DNA of 64,000 bases, taken from Palaeococcus pacificus DY20341 (GTDB lineage: Archaea; Methanobacteriota_B; Thermococci; Thermococcales; Thermococcaceae). The stretch's first letter is position 1. Each line of letters starts with the position of its first letter. The translations under genes and the position numbers were made by a program. Positions 17,259 through 24,941 of this stretch are shown here, piece after piece. Below the pieces are notes generated by a model that searched no databases, had not been told where the DNA came from, and saw only the letters and a program-made list of their open reading frames with translations. The stretch is from contig NZ_CP006019.1 in assembly GCF_000725425.1 (NCBI RefSeq), forward strand, positions 558,001 to 622,000. Direction: 5' to 3'.

Positions 17259-18347
17259 ATGGAGGACATAGTAAAGCTTGCAAGACAATTTTACGAGGAT
17301 GAGTACTCCGATTCTGTTTTGTATGCCCAGCTTGCAAGAACTGAGCAAGATGAAAAGTTGAGAGAGGAATTTCTGAGACTTTCACATATCGAATCAAAGC
17401 ATGCTAAGTTCTGGCACGACTTTTTATTGCGAAGAGGCGTTGAGGTTCCAAAGGTTAAAGTCGGGAAGATGAAACTTTTTGCGGTTAAAACACTAAGGAG
17501 AATTTTAGGGCCTGGAGCAGTGGCCTCTCTTCTGGAAATGGGAGAGAATTCTGCTATCCAGAAGTACTTTAAGTTCTTAACTGGTTATGAGTTAGGTAAA
17601 GATGAAAAAGAGGAAATTTCTAAGGTTATACTTGATGAGCTCGAGCATGAGCGCTTTTTTTATGAGAGCAAAAAGAGGTTTCATGTTGAGAATATTAGAG
17701 ACTTTGTCTTAGGAATGAACGATGGCTTAGTTGAGATACTTGGTGCTGTAACAGGTTTATCCGCTGTTTATATGTATAATCCACGGATAGTTGGAATAAG
17801 CGGCCTTATAGTGGGTGTAGCTGGAGCTTTGTCCATGGCAATTGGTTCCTTTATTTCAGTTCGCTCTCAAAGGCAAGTTAATGAAAGTCTAAAGCAGAGG
17901 ATGGAGGTTCTCTTTAGGGTTTCTCCCGAGAGAGCTAAAGATGAACTCATGGGGAAGCTCTTAGAAAGCGGAATGCCTAAGGAAATAGCGGAAGAAGCTG
18001 CGGAAAAGCTTTCAACCAAAGAAGAGGCCTTAATAAAGCTGTTGATACATGAAGAGGACGAAAACGAGATTAGAGCTGCCCTATATACGGGGTTGGCATA
18101 TTTAATGGGCGTTGCCTTTCCAGTGCTTCCCTACTTCATAGCAACATCTTCACTAAGGGCGCTCCCCTTTTCAGTCCTCTTAGCTGGAACTGCTTTAGCG
18201 GTAGTTGCGACGATGATTTCAATCCTTTCGGGAATTTCAATTAGAAAGAAGGTGTTTGAGATGGTCTCAACAGGGTTAGGAGCTGCTTTTGTGTCCTACC
18301 TCTTTGGCCGGCTCATGGAAGCAATCTTCAACATCTCTGCCATTTAG
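17259..18347 (+). CDS. ferritin-like domain fused to VIT1/CCC1 iron transporter
   Basis: A 362-aa membrane protein. Residues about 1-140 form a rubrerythrin-like four-helix domain (QFYEDEYSDSVLYAQLARTE; LSHIESKHAKFW; LDELEHERFFY). Residues about 145-362 are the VIT1/CCC1 transporter, starting at RDFVLGMNDGLVEILGAVTGLSAVYM, with about five membrane helices and a charged cytosolic insertion (SPERAKDELMGKLLES...). This Er-VIT architecture is known for iron or manganese export. Start at ATG 17259 after GGGGGAGA; in-frame sequence upstream lies between the previous stop and a GATTATAAC promoter element. Likely exports Fe(II). Confidence 0.9.
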   Translation: MEDIVKLARQFYEDEYSDSVLYAQLARTEQDEKLREEFLRLSHIESKHAKFWHDFLLRRGVEVPKVKVGKMKLFAVKTLRRILGPGAVASLLEMGENSAIQKYFKFLTGYELGKDEKEEISKVILDELEHERFFYESKKRFHVENIRDFVLGMNDGLVEILGAVTGLSAVYMYNPRIVGISGLIVGVAGALSMAIGSFISVRSQRQVNESLKQRMEVLFRVSPERAKDELMGKLLESGMPKEIAEEAAEKLSTKEEALIKLLIHEEDENEIRAALYTGLAYLMGVAFPVLPYFIATSSLRALPFSVLLAGTALAVVATMISILSGISIRKKVFEMVSTGLGAAFVSYLFGRLMEAIFNISAI

Positions 18348-18411
18348 CTTTTATCCATTTTTGTCCAAGAAGATTTTTAATAATCCATGCTGAGTTTAAA
18401 ACGGTGGTAGA

Positions 18412-18735
18412 ATGAGAATTTATGCAAAGGATAGAGAGTATCCTAAGGAGTATCAAGAGGTCTTGAGGGAGCTAGAAAAGATAATTGACCCTGTGACTGG
18501 TGGTGATATACTGGATTCGGGGGTTATAGCAGGGCTTGAGGTTAAAGAGGATACACTAAAAATATGGCTCAACTTTGAGAGCTATGCTGAATACAACATT
18601 ACGGGAAATTCTGCCATAGCATATTCGAGGATAATAGGCAATATAATGGAGCGCTTTGCGCTGGTGAAATTCGCTAATGTTTACGTTTACGATTTAAGGA
18701 ACAATATTGTTGGAAAATTTGAAAAGAAGGAATGA
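18412..18735 (+). CDS. DUF59/MIP18-like protein lacking the conserved cysteine
   Basis: A 107-aa protein of the DUF59 (SufT/MIP18) fold: IIDPVTGGDILDSGVIAGLEV matches the family's DPEIGINIVDLGLIY strand. In Fe-S assembly members a Cys follows in the next segment; here that segment reads NFESYAEYNITGNSAI, with no cysteine anywhere in the protein. It is followed after three bases by a second DUF59 gene, so the pair is probably a duplicated, diverged unit. Function is likely Fe-S or metal related, but unproven. Confidence 0.75.
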   Translation: MRIYAKDREYPKEYQEVLRELEKIIDPVTGGDILDSGVIAGLEVKEDTLKIWLNFESYAEYNITGNSAIAYSRIIGNIMERFALVKFANVYVYDLRNNIVGKFEKKE

Positions 18736-18738
18736 GCA

Positions 18739-19104
18739 ATGGCCTTTTTAGATTTTTTAAAGGATAAGAAGAGAAAGGGGGTTAATGAAAACCTGCCACC
18801 AGAGGTAAAACGGGTGGTCTCTATACTGGAGCAGGTTAAAGACCCTGAAACAGGCTTAAACATTGTGGAAGAAGGCTTGGTTTATGGTTTAACGGTTGAA
18901 GGTAAAAAGGTCATGGTGTGGCTTTTCCTTGCGAGGTCAACCCCTGAATGTCATTTTTGTCAAGCTATAGCTATGAATGTTCAAAGGAGAATTTTGAAAG
19001 ACATTATCTCGGCCCTTAAAAAGGAAGGTTTTAATAGAATCGAGGTGTATAATGAGATAGGGCTTTTGCTTGAAGAATGGGGTGAAAAATATGGTCGAAG
19101 TTGA
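18739..19104 (+). CDS. DUF59/MIP18 family Fe-S assembly-like protein
   Basis: A 121-aa protein with a basic N-terminus, the DUF59 motif KDPETGLNIVEEGLVYGL (about residues 33-50) and a TPECHFCQAIAM segment (about 73-84) that supplies the Cys typical of the family, plus an extra Cys making CHFC. Family members help load Fe-S clusters onto targets. Its 3' end overlaps the following ferritin-like gene by 14 bp, tying it to the iron island. Confidence 0.8.
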   Translation: MAFLDFLKDKKRKGVNENLPPEVKRVVSILEQVKDPETGLNIVEEGLVYGLTVEGKKVMVWLFLARSTPECHFCQAIAMNVQRRILKDIISALKKEGFNRIEVYNEIGLLLEEWGEKYGRS

Positions 19105-19609
19105 TAGGGGCTTGCCCCTTGAAAAAATTGAAGAATTTTCTTTGGAGGAGCTTTTGGGAATGGCAATTAAGGCCGAGATTGGGGCTGCAAAGTTCTATGA
19201 AAGCCTGGCGGAGAACATTGATATAGAAGTGTTAAAGGAAAAGATTAGATTTTTGGCGAAGGAAGAGAAGAAACATGAGGCTTTTTTGAGGAAGATGTAC
19301 CGCGAGACATTTCCTGATAAAGAGATTATTTTTCCAAAAGAGCATATAGGTCCAGAGCTCCAACCTGTTGCTAGGAAGCTTGAGGAGATTGAGGATGTAA
19401 TAGACTTATACAGATGGGCAATGGAAGCCGAAAAAATTGCCAACGAGTTCTATCTAAAATTGGAAGATAGAGTAGATGATGAAAAGACAAAGAGAATTCT
19501 CCGCTCCTTAGCAAATATGGAAAGTGCACACTACTTTACTCTAAAGGCAGACTATGAACTTTTGCTTGATTGGGAGATGTACTCTCAAATGATGCACATA
19601 GGTCCTTAA
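19091..19609 (+). CDS. ferritin-like protein 2
   Basis: A 172-aa four-helix diiron-type protein. Motifs AIKAEIGAAKFYE (about residues 25-37), AKEEKKHEAFL (about 57-67), AMEAEKIANEFY (about 108-119) and MESAHYFTLKADYELL (about 142-157) give the two Glu-ExxH half-sites. Start ATG 19091 follows GGGGTGA inside the previous gene. The AHYxxLKxxYE ending is shared with several neighbours, indicating paralogy. No rubredoxin domain or targeting signal. Role in iron or peroxide handling inferred. Confidence 0.85.
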   Translation: MVEVDRGLPLEKIEEFSLEELLGMAIKAEIGAAKFYESLAENIDIEVLKEKIRFLAKEEKKHEAFLRKMYRETFPDKEIIFPKEHIGPELQPVARKLEEIEDVIDLYRWAMEAEKIANEFYLKLEDRVDDEKTKRILRSLANMESAHYFTLKADYELLLDWEMYSQMMHIGP

Positions 19610-20182
19610 GATTGCTATTCTTCTTTTTTTTGAGATCTCAGTGAGCTTTTTTAATATCCTGTAGTGCTGTTCTTCATCCTTTTCTATGCAACTTAGAATA
19701 TCTCTAAAAATGGGATGTAGCTCTTTTTTAGCCAAGCTAGCATAGATTTCCTTCATTTTTTTCTCGCTTTCGAGATGAATTTGTGCTATCATCTCAAGCG
19801 CGGTGGTATACTCTTCCGAAAGAGGAGGTGCCTCCAGCGCTTCAGTGAGATACTCGTCTACCAGCTCATCGATGCCCATCTTTTTTCTGGGATCTTGGGG
19901 CATCGGGAAGATGACTTCTCCAAAACCCTTTAATATAACGAACTCTTCAGGCCCGATATATTTGTATGCTTCAATTTCTTTTACTAACCCTCTAACTTCC
20001 CTATACGACTTCAAAAGAGCTTCCATTAAATGCTTGTGTATCACGCTATCAATTGCAAGCTTGACTAAAAGGGCCCTAATTGGCCGATATTTCTCTTCGT
20101 TAAGTCTTTTGACTTCCTGCATATACTTTTTAGATGCTTTCTTTTCAAGTTCATATACCTCTAACATATCTTTTTCTACCAT
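19541..20182 (-). CDS. ferritin-like protein 3, C-terminus possibly frameshifted
   Basis: A mostly helical protein of 213 codons with ELEKKASKKYM, MIAQIHLESEKKM and EKDEEQHYRIL motifs, a divergent ferritin-like protein with a longer central region containing PPLSEEY. As written it overlaps the convergent ferritin-like gene by 69 bp and ends with a basic tail after EISKKRR. At 19624-19631 there is an eight-base T run (A8 on the coding strand); with seven, the protein would end EISKKEE at 19615, without overlap. Start at ATG 20182 after GAGGG. A CTTTTGTA inverted repeat lies in its promoter. Confidence 0.75.
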   Translation of the reverse strand: MVEKDMLEVYELEKKASKKYMQEVKRLNEEKYRPIRALLVKLAIDSVIHKHLMEALLKSYREVRGLVKEIEAYKYIGPEEFVILKGFGEVIFPMPQDPRKKMGIDELVDEYLTEALEAPPLSEEYTTALEMIAQIHLESEKKMKEIYASLAKKELHPIFRDILSCIEKDEEQHYRILKKLTEISKKRRIAILRTYVHHLRVHLPIKQKFIVCL

Positions 20183-20226
20183 TGTGATTCCCTCATTAGT
20201 AATATGTAAAGATAAAGTATATAGTA

Positions 20227-20250
20227 CTTTTGTATAATCTCTTACAAAAG
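20227..20250. promoter_or_regulatory. perfect inverted repeat CTTTTGTA-N8-TACAAAAG
   Basis: An 8-bp perfect inverted repeat with an 8-base centre lies 45 bases upstream of ferritin-like protein 3, next to the TATA-like ACTATATACTTT (minus strand). Two half-sites about 1.5 helical turns apart suggest a dimeric regulator. Confidence 0.45.
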
Positions 20251-20372
20251 AAAAAAATTTTTCGAAATTTTACTTTCTATACCTTTCTATCAGCTTGCTC
20301 AAAGTCTATGTGCTCCTTCATTTTGTACATTCACTTAAGTCAATCCATTAAATGGAGAGAAGAGAAAGAGTG

Positions 20373-20684
20373 CTACTTTTCTCCCAACTTGACCTTAATG
20401 CCGGTAAGCTCTTCAACTTCTTCAAAACCATCTTTAAGCTCGCTCACCTGCTCTGGATCTAAATGCAAGAGGAGGGCCATAAACTCGCCAACGTGGGCTT
20501 TTTCTTCTCTCGCAATATCTAAGAAGATCTTTCTGATATTCTCATCTTCGACAAACTCAGCAAACTGCTTATAGAAATTTATCGCATCCAACTCTGCCAT
20601 TATAGCCCATCTTAAAGCTTGGGCAACTTCCTCTTTAGATAGAGGCTTTTCTCTGCTTATGGAAATGGGATTTAGTCCTAACAT
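20373..20684 (-). CDS. stand-alone encapsulated-ferritin (EncFtn) domain
   Basis: A 103-aa two-helix ferritin-like protein. Residues 1-100 closely match, as I recall it, the N-terminal ferritin-like domain of the Pyrococcus furiosus encapsulin, including AELDAINFY, AREEKAHVGEFMALLL and LDPEQVSELKDGFEEVEELTGI. The iron ligands correspond to bacterial EncFtn (here Glu31, Glu61, His64). In Pyrococcus this domain continues into an HK97-fold shell; here a stop follows KLGEK, and no shell sequence lies in the next 190 bases in any frame I could read. RBS AAGGGGTGG, about eight bases before the ATG. It should form the annular decamer with ferroxidase activity. Confidence 0.85.
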   Translation of the reverse strand: MLGLNPISISREKPLSKEEVAQALRWAIMAELDAINFYKQFAEFVEDENIRKIFLDIAREEKAHVGEFMALLLHLDPEQVSELKDGFEEVEELTGIKVKLGEK

Positions 20685-20760
20685 TCAAAACCACCCCTTA
20701 ATGTTTGACTTTCATAGTAATAAAGTTTTCTAAAGAACAGAAAAAGTTTGAAAAATGTAA

Positions 20761-21243
20761 TCAATCAACTTCAAGGCTAAAATCTTGGTAATCCATCCAA
20801 ATGCCAGTCTTTGATATTGAGTCGTACTGGGCCTTAAGCAGCTCATAATGTGCTTCTTCAACCTTAGCTAACTCTCTAAAAATGTGTTTGACCTTTTCAT
20901 CCTCAGCTTCCTCTGCTGCTTTCTCATAAAACTCCCAAGTAAGCTTTTCCTGCTTCATACCAATCTCAACAGCCTTAACTTCACTTATTTCTCCTTCATA
21001 TTTTGGTGTCAGTTTTTCAAGAACCTCTTTGTTAACGTGAGGGTGTTTACACTTCTCAGTCATTTTTTCAATAAGTCTCTCTTCAAAAATATCCCAATGC
21101 TCGGCCTCTTCTCTCGCTAAAAATAGGAACATCTTTTTTGCTTTCTCGTCTTTGGCTTTTTTTGCCATGTCAATATAGAACATAAGTTCAGCTTTTTCAA
21201 CTTTTAGAGCAGTGGCCAAAGCCTCGAGTTCGCTAATCTTCAT
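20761..21243 (-). CDS. ferritin-like protein 4
   Basis: A 160-aa four-helix diiron-type protein: ALKVEKAELMFYIDMAKKA (about residues 11-29), LAREEAEHWDIFE (about 47-59), IGMKQEKLTWEFYEKAAEEA (about 99-118) and AKVEEAHYELLKAQYDSI (about 129-146) provide Glu and ExxH ligands. A tail with WMDYQDFSLEVD follows. GGTGAT lies three bases before the ATG. Divergent from the acetyltransferase gene, sharing a 100-base promoter region. Confidence 0.85.
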   Translation of the reverse strand: MKISELEALATALKVEKAELMFYIDMAKKAKDEKAKKMFLFLAREEAEHWDIFEERLIEKMTEKCKHPHVNKEVLEKLTPKYEGEISEVKAVEIGMKQEKLTWEFYEKAAEEAEDEKVKHIFRELAKVEEAHYELLKAQYDSISKTGIWMDYQDFSLEVD

Positions 21244-21347
21244 AATATCACCTAATAATACTGCGCATTTCAGGAATATAAGCCTTCCTAAGCAAGTTTG
21301 GGAAATTTTTATTAAATATTGTGCTTAAACTTAATTTTGGTGATAAG

Positions 21348-21878
21348 ATGGAGATTGTAAAGGTTGAAAGGCCTATTGAACTGAAGGACGAGCTCTTAAA
21401 GTTTGTCTTTAGAGTTTACCAAGGCACTAAAGGAGGTTATCCTGCACTGGAATGGGTGAAAAAGAAGCCGGATTTAAATGATTTTGAAGGGTTTAAGAAA
21501 GTGTATGAACCTTTTTTGGAATTCAGGCTCAGCGAAGAATTTGACGAGCTTTATTTGGGTTATGAGAATGGTAAAATAATTGGAACAATTGCATTGGTTT
21601 ACAACTTTGCTGGCAAAGAAATGCATTGGGTTCCTGAGAACCTCAGGAATGAAAAAGTAGGTTTACTCGAATTTTTCATGGTTGATCCCGAGTATAAAGG
21701 GAAAGGTTACGGCTCAAAACTTTTGGAATTCGCTATAGAAAGACTTAAAGAGCTCAAAAAGGAAGCGTATTTAATAACATTCAAGCATTTGGAAGCGTAT
21801 CAGTATTATCTCAGAAAAGGATTTAGAGAAATTCAGGAGTACAAGGAGTTTGTAGTTTTGAAGTTTAGCAAAAAGTAA
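21348..21878 (+). CDS. GNAT-family N-acetyltransferase
   Basis: A 176-aa acetyl-CoA-dependent acyltransferase. The GNAT core is clear: LYLGYENGKIIGTIALVYN, then LEFFMVDPEYKGKGYGSKLLEFAIERLKEL with the acetyl-CoA loop GKGYGS (about residues 122-127), and the terminal AYQYYLRKGFREIQEY. The acceptor substrate cannot be told. ATG after GGTGATAAG. Sits alone between ferritin-like genes; a link to them is not visible in the sequence. Confidence 0.85.
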   Translation: MEIVKVERPIELKDELLKFVFRVYQGTKGGYPALEWVKKKPDLNDFEGFKKVYEPFLEFRLSEEFDELYLGYENGKIIGTIALVYNFAGKEMHWVPENLRNEKVGLLEFFMVDPEYKGKGYGSKLLEFAIERLKELKKEAYLITFKHLEAYQYYLRKGFREIQEYKEFVVLKFSKK

Positions 21879-21894
21879 GCAAAGAACAAAGCAC

Positions 21895-22419
21895 TCAGAA
21901 GTTGAAGTTTATATCCTTCATAAGCTGCTCGTAGAACTCTCCTTTATACACATCGGGGTACTGCATCATATAGTCGTACTGCCTCTTTAGAATATTGTAA
22001 TGCGCAACCTCCATGTCAGCAAGCATATTTAAGAGAAGCTTTGTCTCTTCATTTGCAGCATAGCCAGCGAGCTCCCTATAAAGAGCTTCACTTGTCTTTT
22101 CGGCATTCATAGCAATTTCATAAACCTCATCGAGATTTAGATCTGGCTTCTCAATTATTTCCTTCATTTTTTCGGCTATAACTTTGAACTCACTTATGCT
22201 CTTAAGTTCAATCTGGACGGGCTTCCTTTCCCCTGAGCCAAACTTTTTCATCATCCTCTCAATAATCAGCCTGTGTTCATCTTCCTGTTTGGCTAAAAAG
22301 AGCAGCTCGTTTCTAATAATCTCACTCCTTGTCAGCGATGCCATTTTTTCATACGCTTCTTTTGCTTTAATCTCGGAGTTTAAAGCAATTTCAAAAACTT
22401 CTCTATCAGACACATTCAT
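21895..22419 (-). CDS. ferritin-like protein 5
   Basis: A 174-aa four-helix diiron-type protein. Motifs ALNSEIKAKEAYEKMA (about residues 12-27), LAKQEDEHRLIIE (about 43-55), AMNAEKTSEALYRELA (about 107-122) and LADMEVAHYNILKRQYDYM (about 138-156) carry the ligand residues. The Asp/Asn-rich tail ends DINFNF. GGTGAT precedes the ATG. Convergent with the acetyltransferase and divergent from gapN. Confidence 0.85.
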   Translation of the reverse strand: MNVSDREVFEIALNSEIKAKEAYEKMASLTRSEIIRNELLFLAKQEDEHRLIIERMMKKFGSGERKPVQIELKSISEFKVIAEKMKEIIEKPDLNLDEVYEIAMNAEKTSEALYRELAGYAANEETKLLLNMLADMEVAHYNILKRQYDYMMQYPDVYKGEFYEQLMKDINFNF

Positions 22420-22502
22420 AGGGAATCACCAACTGGATTATGTTTTCTTTACTTTTAATATTTTTTAACATAAATGAAGATAAAAAAGCAAATACTTTTG
22501 CA

Positions 22503-22530
22503 TTTGTTAAACAAAGAATTTATATATTGG
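22503..22530 (+). promoter_or_regulatory. palindrome and TATA box of gapN
   Basis: TTTGTTAAACAAA (22503-22515) is a perfect palindrome about one central base, placed directly against the TATA element TTTATATATTGG (about 22519-22530). The position overlaps the BRE, where a bound protein would control initiation. Similar words occur before acdA. Confidence 0.5.
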
Positions 22531-22588
22531 TAGTTGCAATTCTAAAATAGTGGACATCATTAACCAGATTTGGTTAGGAGTGGTCAAA

Positions 22589-24103
22589 ATGCTGATAAAA
22601 AGTGAAATTTTTAAAGAAATTTATGAGATTGGAGACGATGGTATCCCAGAGTTTAAAGCATATTTGGCTGGCCAATGGGTCTTTGGGGAGAGACTTACGG
22701 ATATTACAAGCCCAATCGACGGAAGAATAATTGCAAGAGTTTCAAGATTAAGCAGAGAGCAAATTGAAAAAGTCATCACAACAGTCTATGAAAAAGGAAA
22801 AGAAGAAATTAGGAACTATCCTGGAGAAAAAAGAATTGAAAGCTTTCTTAGGGCTGCTGAACTTATGAGAGAGGCTTTTGATGATTTCGTTAATGTCCTA
22901 ATCTTAGATGCAGGAAAACCAAAGGGAAATGCTAAAGGTGAAACTAAAGCCACAATTGAGCGCTTGGAAAAAACTACTGTAGAATCAAGGAGGATGCTGG
23001 GGGATTACATACCCGGTGACTGGAGTGAGGAAACTCTTGAGAGTGAAGGCATAGTTAAGAGGGAGCCGTATGGTGTCATCTTGGCAATTAGTCCCTTCAA
23101 TTATCCTCTCTTCATCTCGGCAACGAAGATAATTCCCGCTCTTTTAAGTGGAAATGCTGTAATTTTGAAGCCTGCATCAGCTGATCCGATTGCGCCTCTT
23201 TTGTTTACGAGAATACTTGAGTTAGCAGGATTCCCAAAAGAGAGCTTTGCAACGCTAACTATAAGTGGGGGAGAGACAAATACCTTGGTTGCAGATAGAA
23301 GAATAAGGGCAATAACCTTCACTGGAAGCACGGAAGTTGGGCTTCAAGTACTAAAAACTGGAGGAATAAAAGCTTACCACATGGAGCTTGGAGGTAAAGA
23401 CCCTGCCATAGTATTGGCTGATGCAGACTTAGAAATGACCATTGAAAAGCTCATAAAAGGCATGGTAAGTTATTCTGGGCAGAGATGTGACGCTATAAGG
23501 CTGATTTTGGTGGAAGAGGAGATATATGATGAGCTGAAGAAACGGTTAGCTGATGAGCTCAAAAAGATTGAGCCGAAGAATCCTCTTAAGGATGAAAATG
23601 CCGTTATGGGGCCATTGATTGACGAGAAAAGTGCAAAGTATATTGAGGAAGTTTACAAAGATGCTGTGGAAAATGGTGCAAAGCCTCTCGTTGAGCTTAA
23701 GCGCAATGGGAATTATGTATCTCCGGCTTTGCTTGAGGTTAACAAAAATATATTGCAGGGTTTGAGGGCATTTCAGGAGGATGTTTTTGGGCCTTTAACG
23801 CTTTTAATCAAAGTTAAAGACGAAGATGAAGCTGTGGAGATAGCGAATTCTTCAAGGTTTGGTCTGGATGGAGCTGTTTTTACTGAGTGCGAAATGAGGG
23901 CGAGGAAAGTTGCGAGGAAGTTGGAGGTTGGAGCTGTCTTTATAAACGAATTCCCAAGACATGGAATAGGATATTATCCCTTCGGAGGAATGAAGGACAG
24001 TGGAATGGGAAGAGAGGGGATAGGATATTCAATTGGGCAGCTAACGACGACTAAAACGATAGTCAAGAACTACAAGGGTTATGGTGTCTGGGAGTATTTG
24101 TGA
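22589..24103 (+). CDS. gapN: non-phosphorylating NADP glyceraldehyde-3-phosphate dehydrogenase
   Basis: Aldehyde dehydrogenase family enzyme oxidising glyceraldehyde-3-phosphate directly to 3-phosphoglycerate with NADPH formation in the modified Embden-Meyerhof pathway. 504 aa. Visible motifs: ISPFNYP and KPAS (cofactor), FTGSTEVG, the catalytic Glu in MELGGKDP (about residue 265), the catalytic Cys in SGQRCDA (about 300) and FGPLTLL. The GAPN assignment rests on overall similarity to Thermococcales GAPN. ATG 22589 after GGAGTGG. It sits inside the iron/oxygen island, where NADPH could feed NROR. Confidence 0.9.
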   Translation: MLIKSEIFKEIYEIGDDGIPEFKAYLAGQWVFGERLTDITSPIDGRIIARVSRLSREQIEKVITTVYEKGKEEIRNYPGEKRIESFLRAAELMREAFDDFVNVLILDAGKPKGNAKGETKATIERLEKTTVESRRMLGDYIPGDWSEETLESEGIVKREPYGVILAISPFNYPLFISATKIIPALLSGNAVILKPASADPIAPLLFTRILELAGFPKESFATLTISGGETNTLVADRRIRAITFTGSTEVGLQVLKTGGIKAYHMELGGKDPAIVLADADLEMTIEKLIKGMVSYSGQRCDAIRLILVEEEIYDELKKRLADELKKIEPKNPLKDENAVMGPLIDEKSAKYIEEVYKDAVENGAKPLVELKRNGNYVSPALLEVNKNILQGLRAFQEDVFGPLTLLIKVKDEDEAVEIANSSRFGLDGAVFTECEMRARKVARKLEVGAVFINEFPRHGIGYYPFGGMKDSGMGREGIGYSIGQLTTTKTIVKNYKGYGVWEYL

Positions 24104-24233
24104 ATGGTTTTTGTTCCTTTTAACTTTTGATATGTATTTGGAAAAAATTGCTTGAATAAGAATTATTTTGCGGATGTAAAACTTAAATGTTATATACTTT
24201 AAACGTAGAGAATATACACGAAAGTGATGTATT

Positions 24234-24938
24234 ATGAAACGTGTATCAACTGGCGTGAAGGGTTTGGATAAAATGCTGATGGGAGGTTTAATTCCCGGGA
24301 GGGCATACCTTATTAAAGGAAGTCCCGGGAGCGGAAAAACCACTCTTGCTATGCACTTTCTTATGGAAGGAGTGAGAAATGGAGAGAATGTTTTATATAT
24401 AACCCTCGAGGAACCCCTTGAGTTAATTAAAGTGGACATGGAAAAGCTCGGTTTTGATATGGAGAATCCTAAGTTGAAGACAATCGATGCGACTCCTATA
24501 GGAGAGAAAACTTACTTCTTCCAAGACACCTTTTATGAGGACTTTGGAAAGAGCTTTGAAAAGCTCACTCGAGCAATTGAAGAGCAGCTGACGATAGAAA
24601 ACTATACGAGAATTGTGATTGACCCGGTAACTATGCTCAAGCTCACAATCCCCAATGAACTTGAATATAGGAGGGTGTTTATCTCATTTTTGAAGAATCT
24701 TGCAGGTCAAAAAGCTACAGTGCTCTTAATATCTGAGATAGGAAACGCCAGCATAGAAGACTATCTCGTAAGCGGCGTGATAGAGCTCAGGAGCTTGGAT
24801 GTTAGGGGAAAGACCATTAGAGGCGTCAAAATAACAAAATTTAGGGGGAGTATGTTTGACGAACAGATGAGACCGTATAAGATTACTAAAAAAGGGATTA
24901 AAGTTTATAGTGAAGAGATTGTATTTCAAGAGGGATAG
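24234..24938 (+). CDS. KaiC-like RecA-superfamily ATPase
   Basis: A 234-aa single-domain KaiC-like protein. It begins STGVKGLDKMLMGGLIPGRAYLIKGSPGSGKTTL, with Walker A at about residues 29-37, then ITLEEP (catalytic Glu) and Walker B RIVIDPVTML (about 126-135). GSP-type KaiC proteins in archaea are signalling or assembly ATPases of largely unknown function. It is followed after three bases by a paralogue without Walker A, then by two membrane proteins, probably one operon. Confidence 0.85.
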   Translation: MKRVSTGVKGLDKMLMGGLIPGRAYLIKGSPGSGKTTLAMHFLMEGVRNGENVLYITLEEPLELIKVDMEKLGFDMENPKLKTIDATPIGEKTYFFQDTFYEDFGKSFEKLTRAIEEQLTIENYTRIVIDPVTMLKLTIPNELEYRRVFISFLKNLAGQKATVLLISEIGNASIEDYLVSGVIELRSLDVRGKTIRGVKITKFRGSMFDEQMRPYKITKKGIKVYSEEIVFQEG

Positions 24939-24941
24939 TTA

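Noticed and set aside
19803-20237. Ser-rich plus-strand frame opposite ferritin-like protein 3
   Set aside because: Shadow of the helical, Glu/Lys-rich minus-strand gene; no RBS.
22420-22588. Search for the glycolytic regulator motif TATCAC-N5-GTGATA before gapN
   Set aside because: Not present by eye here or upstream of acdA; only a different palindrome was found.
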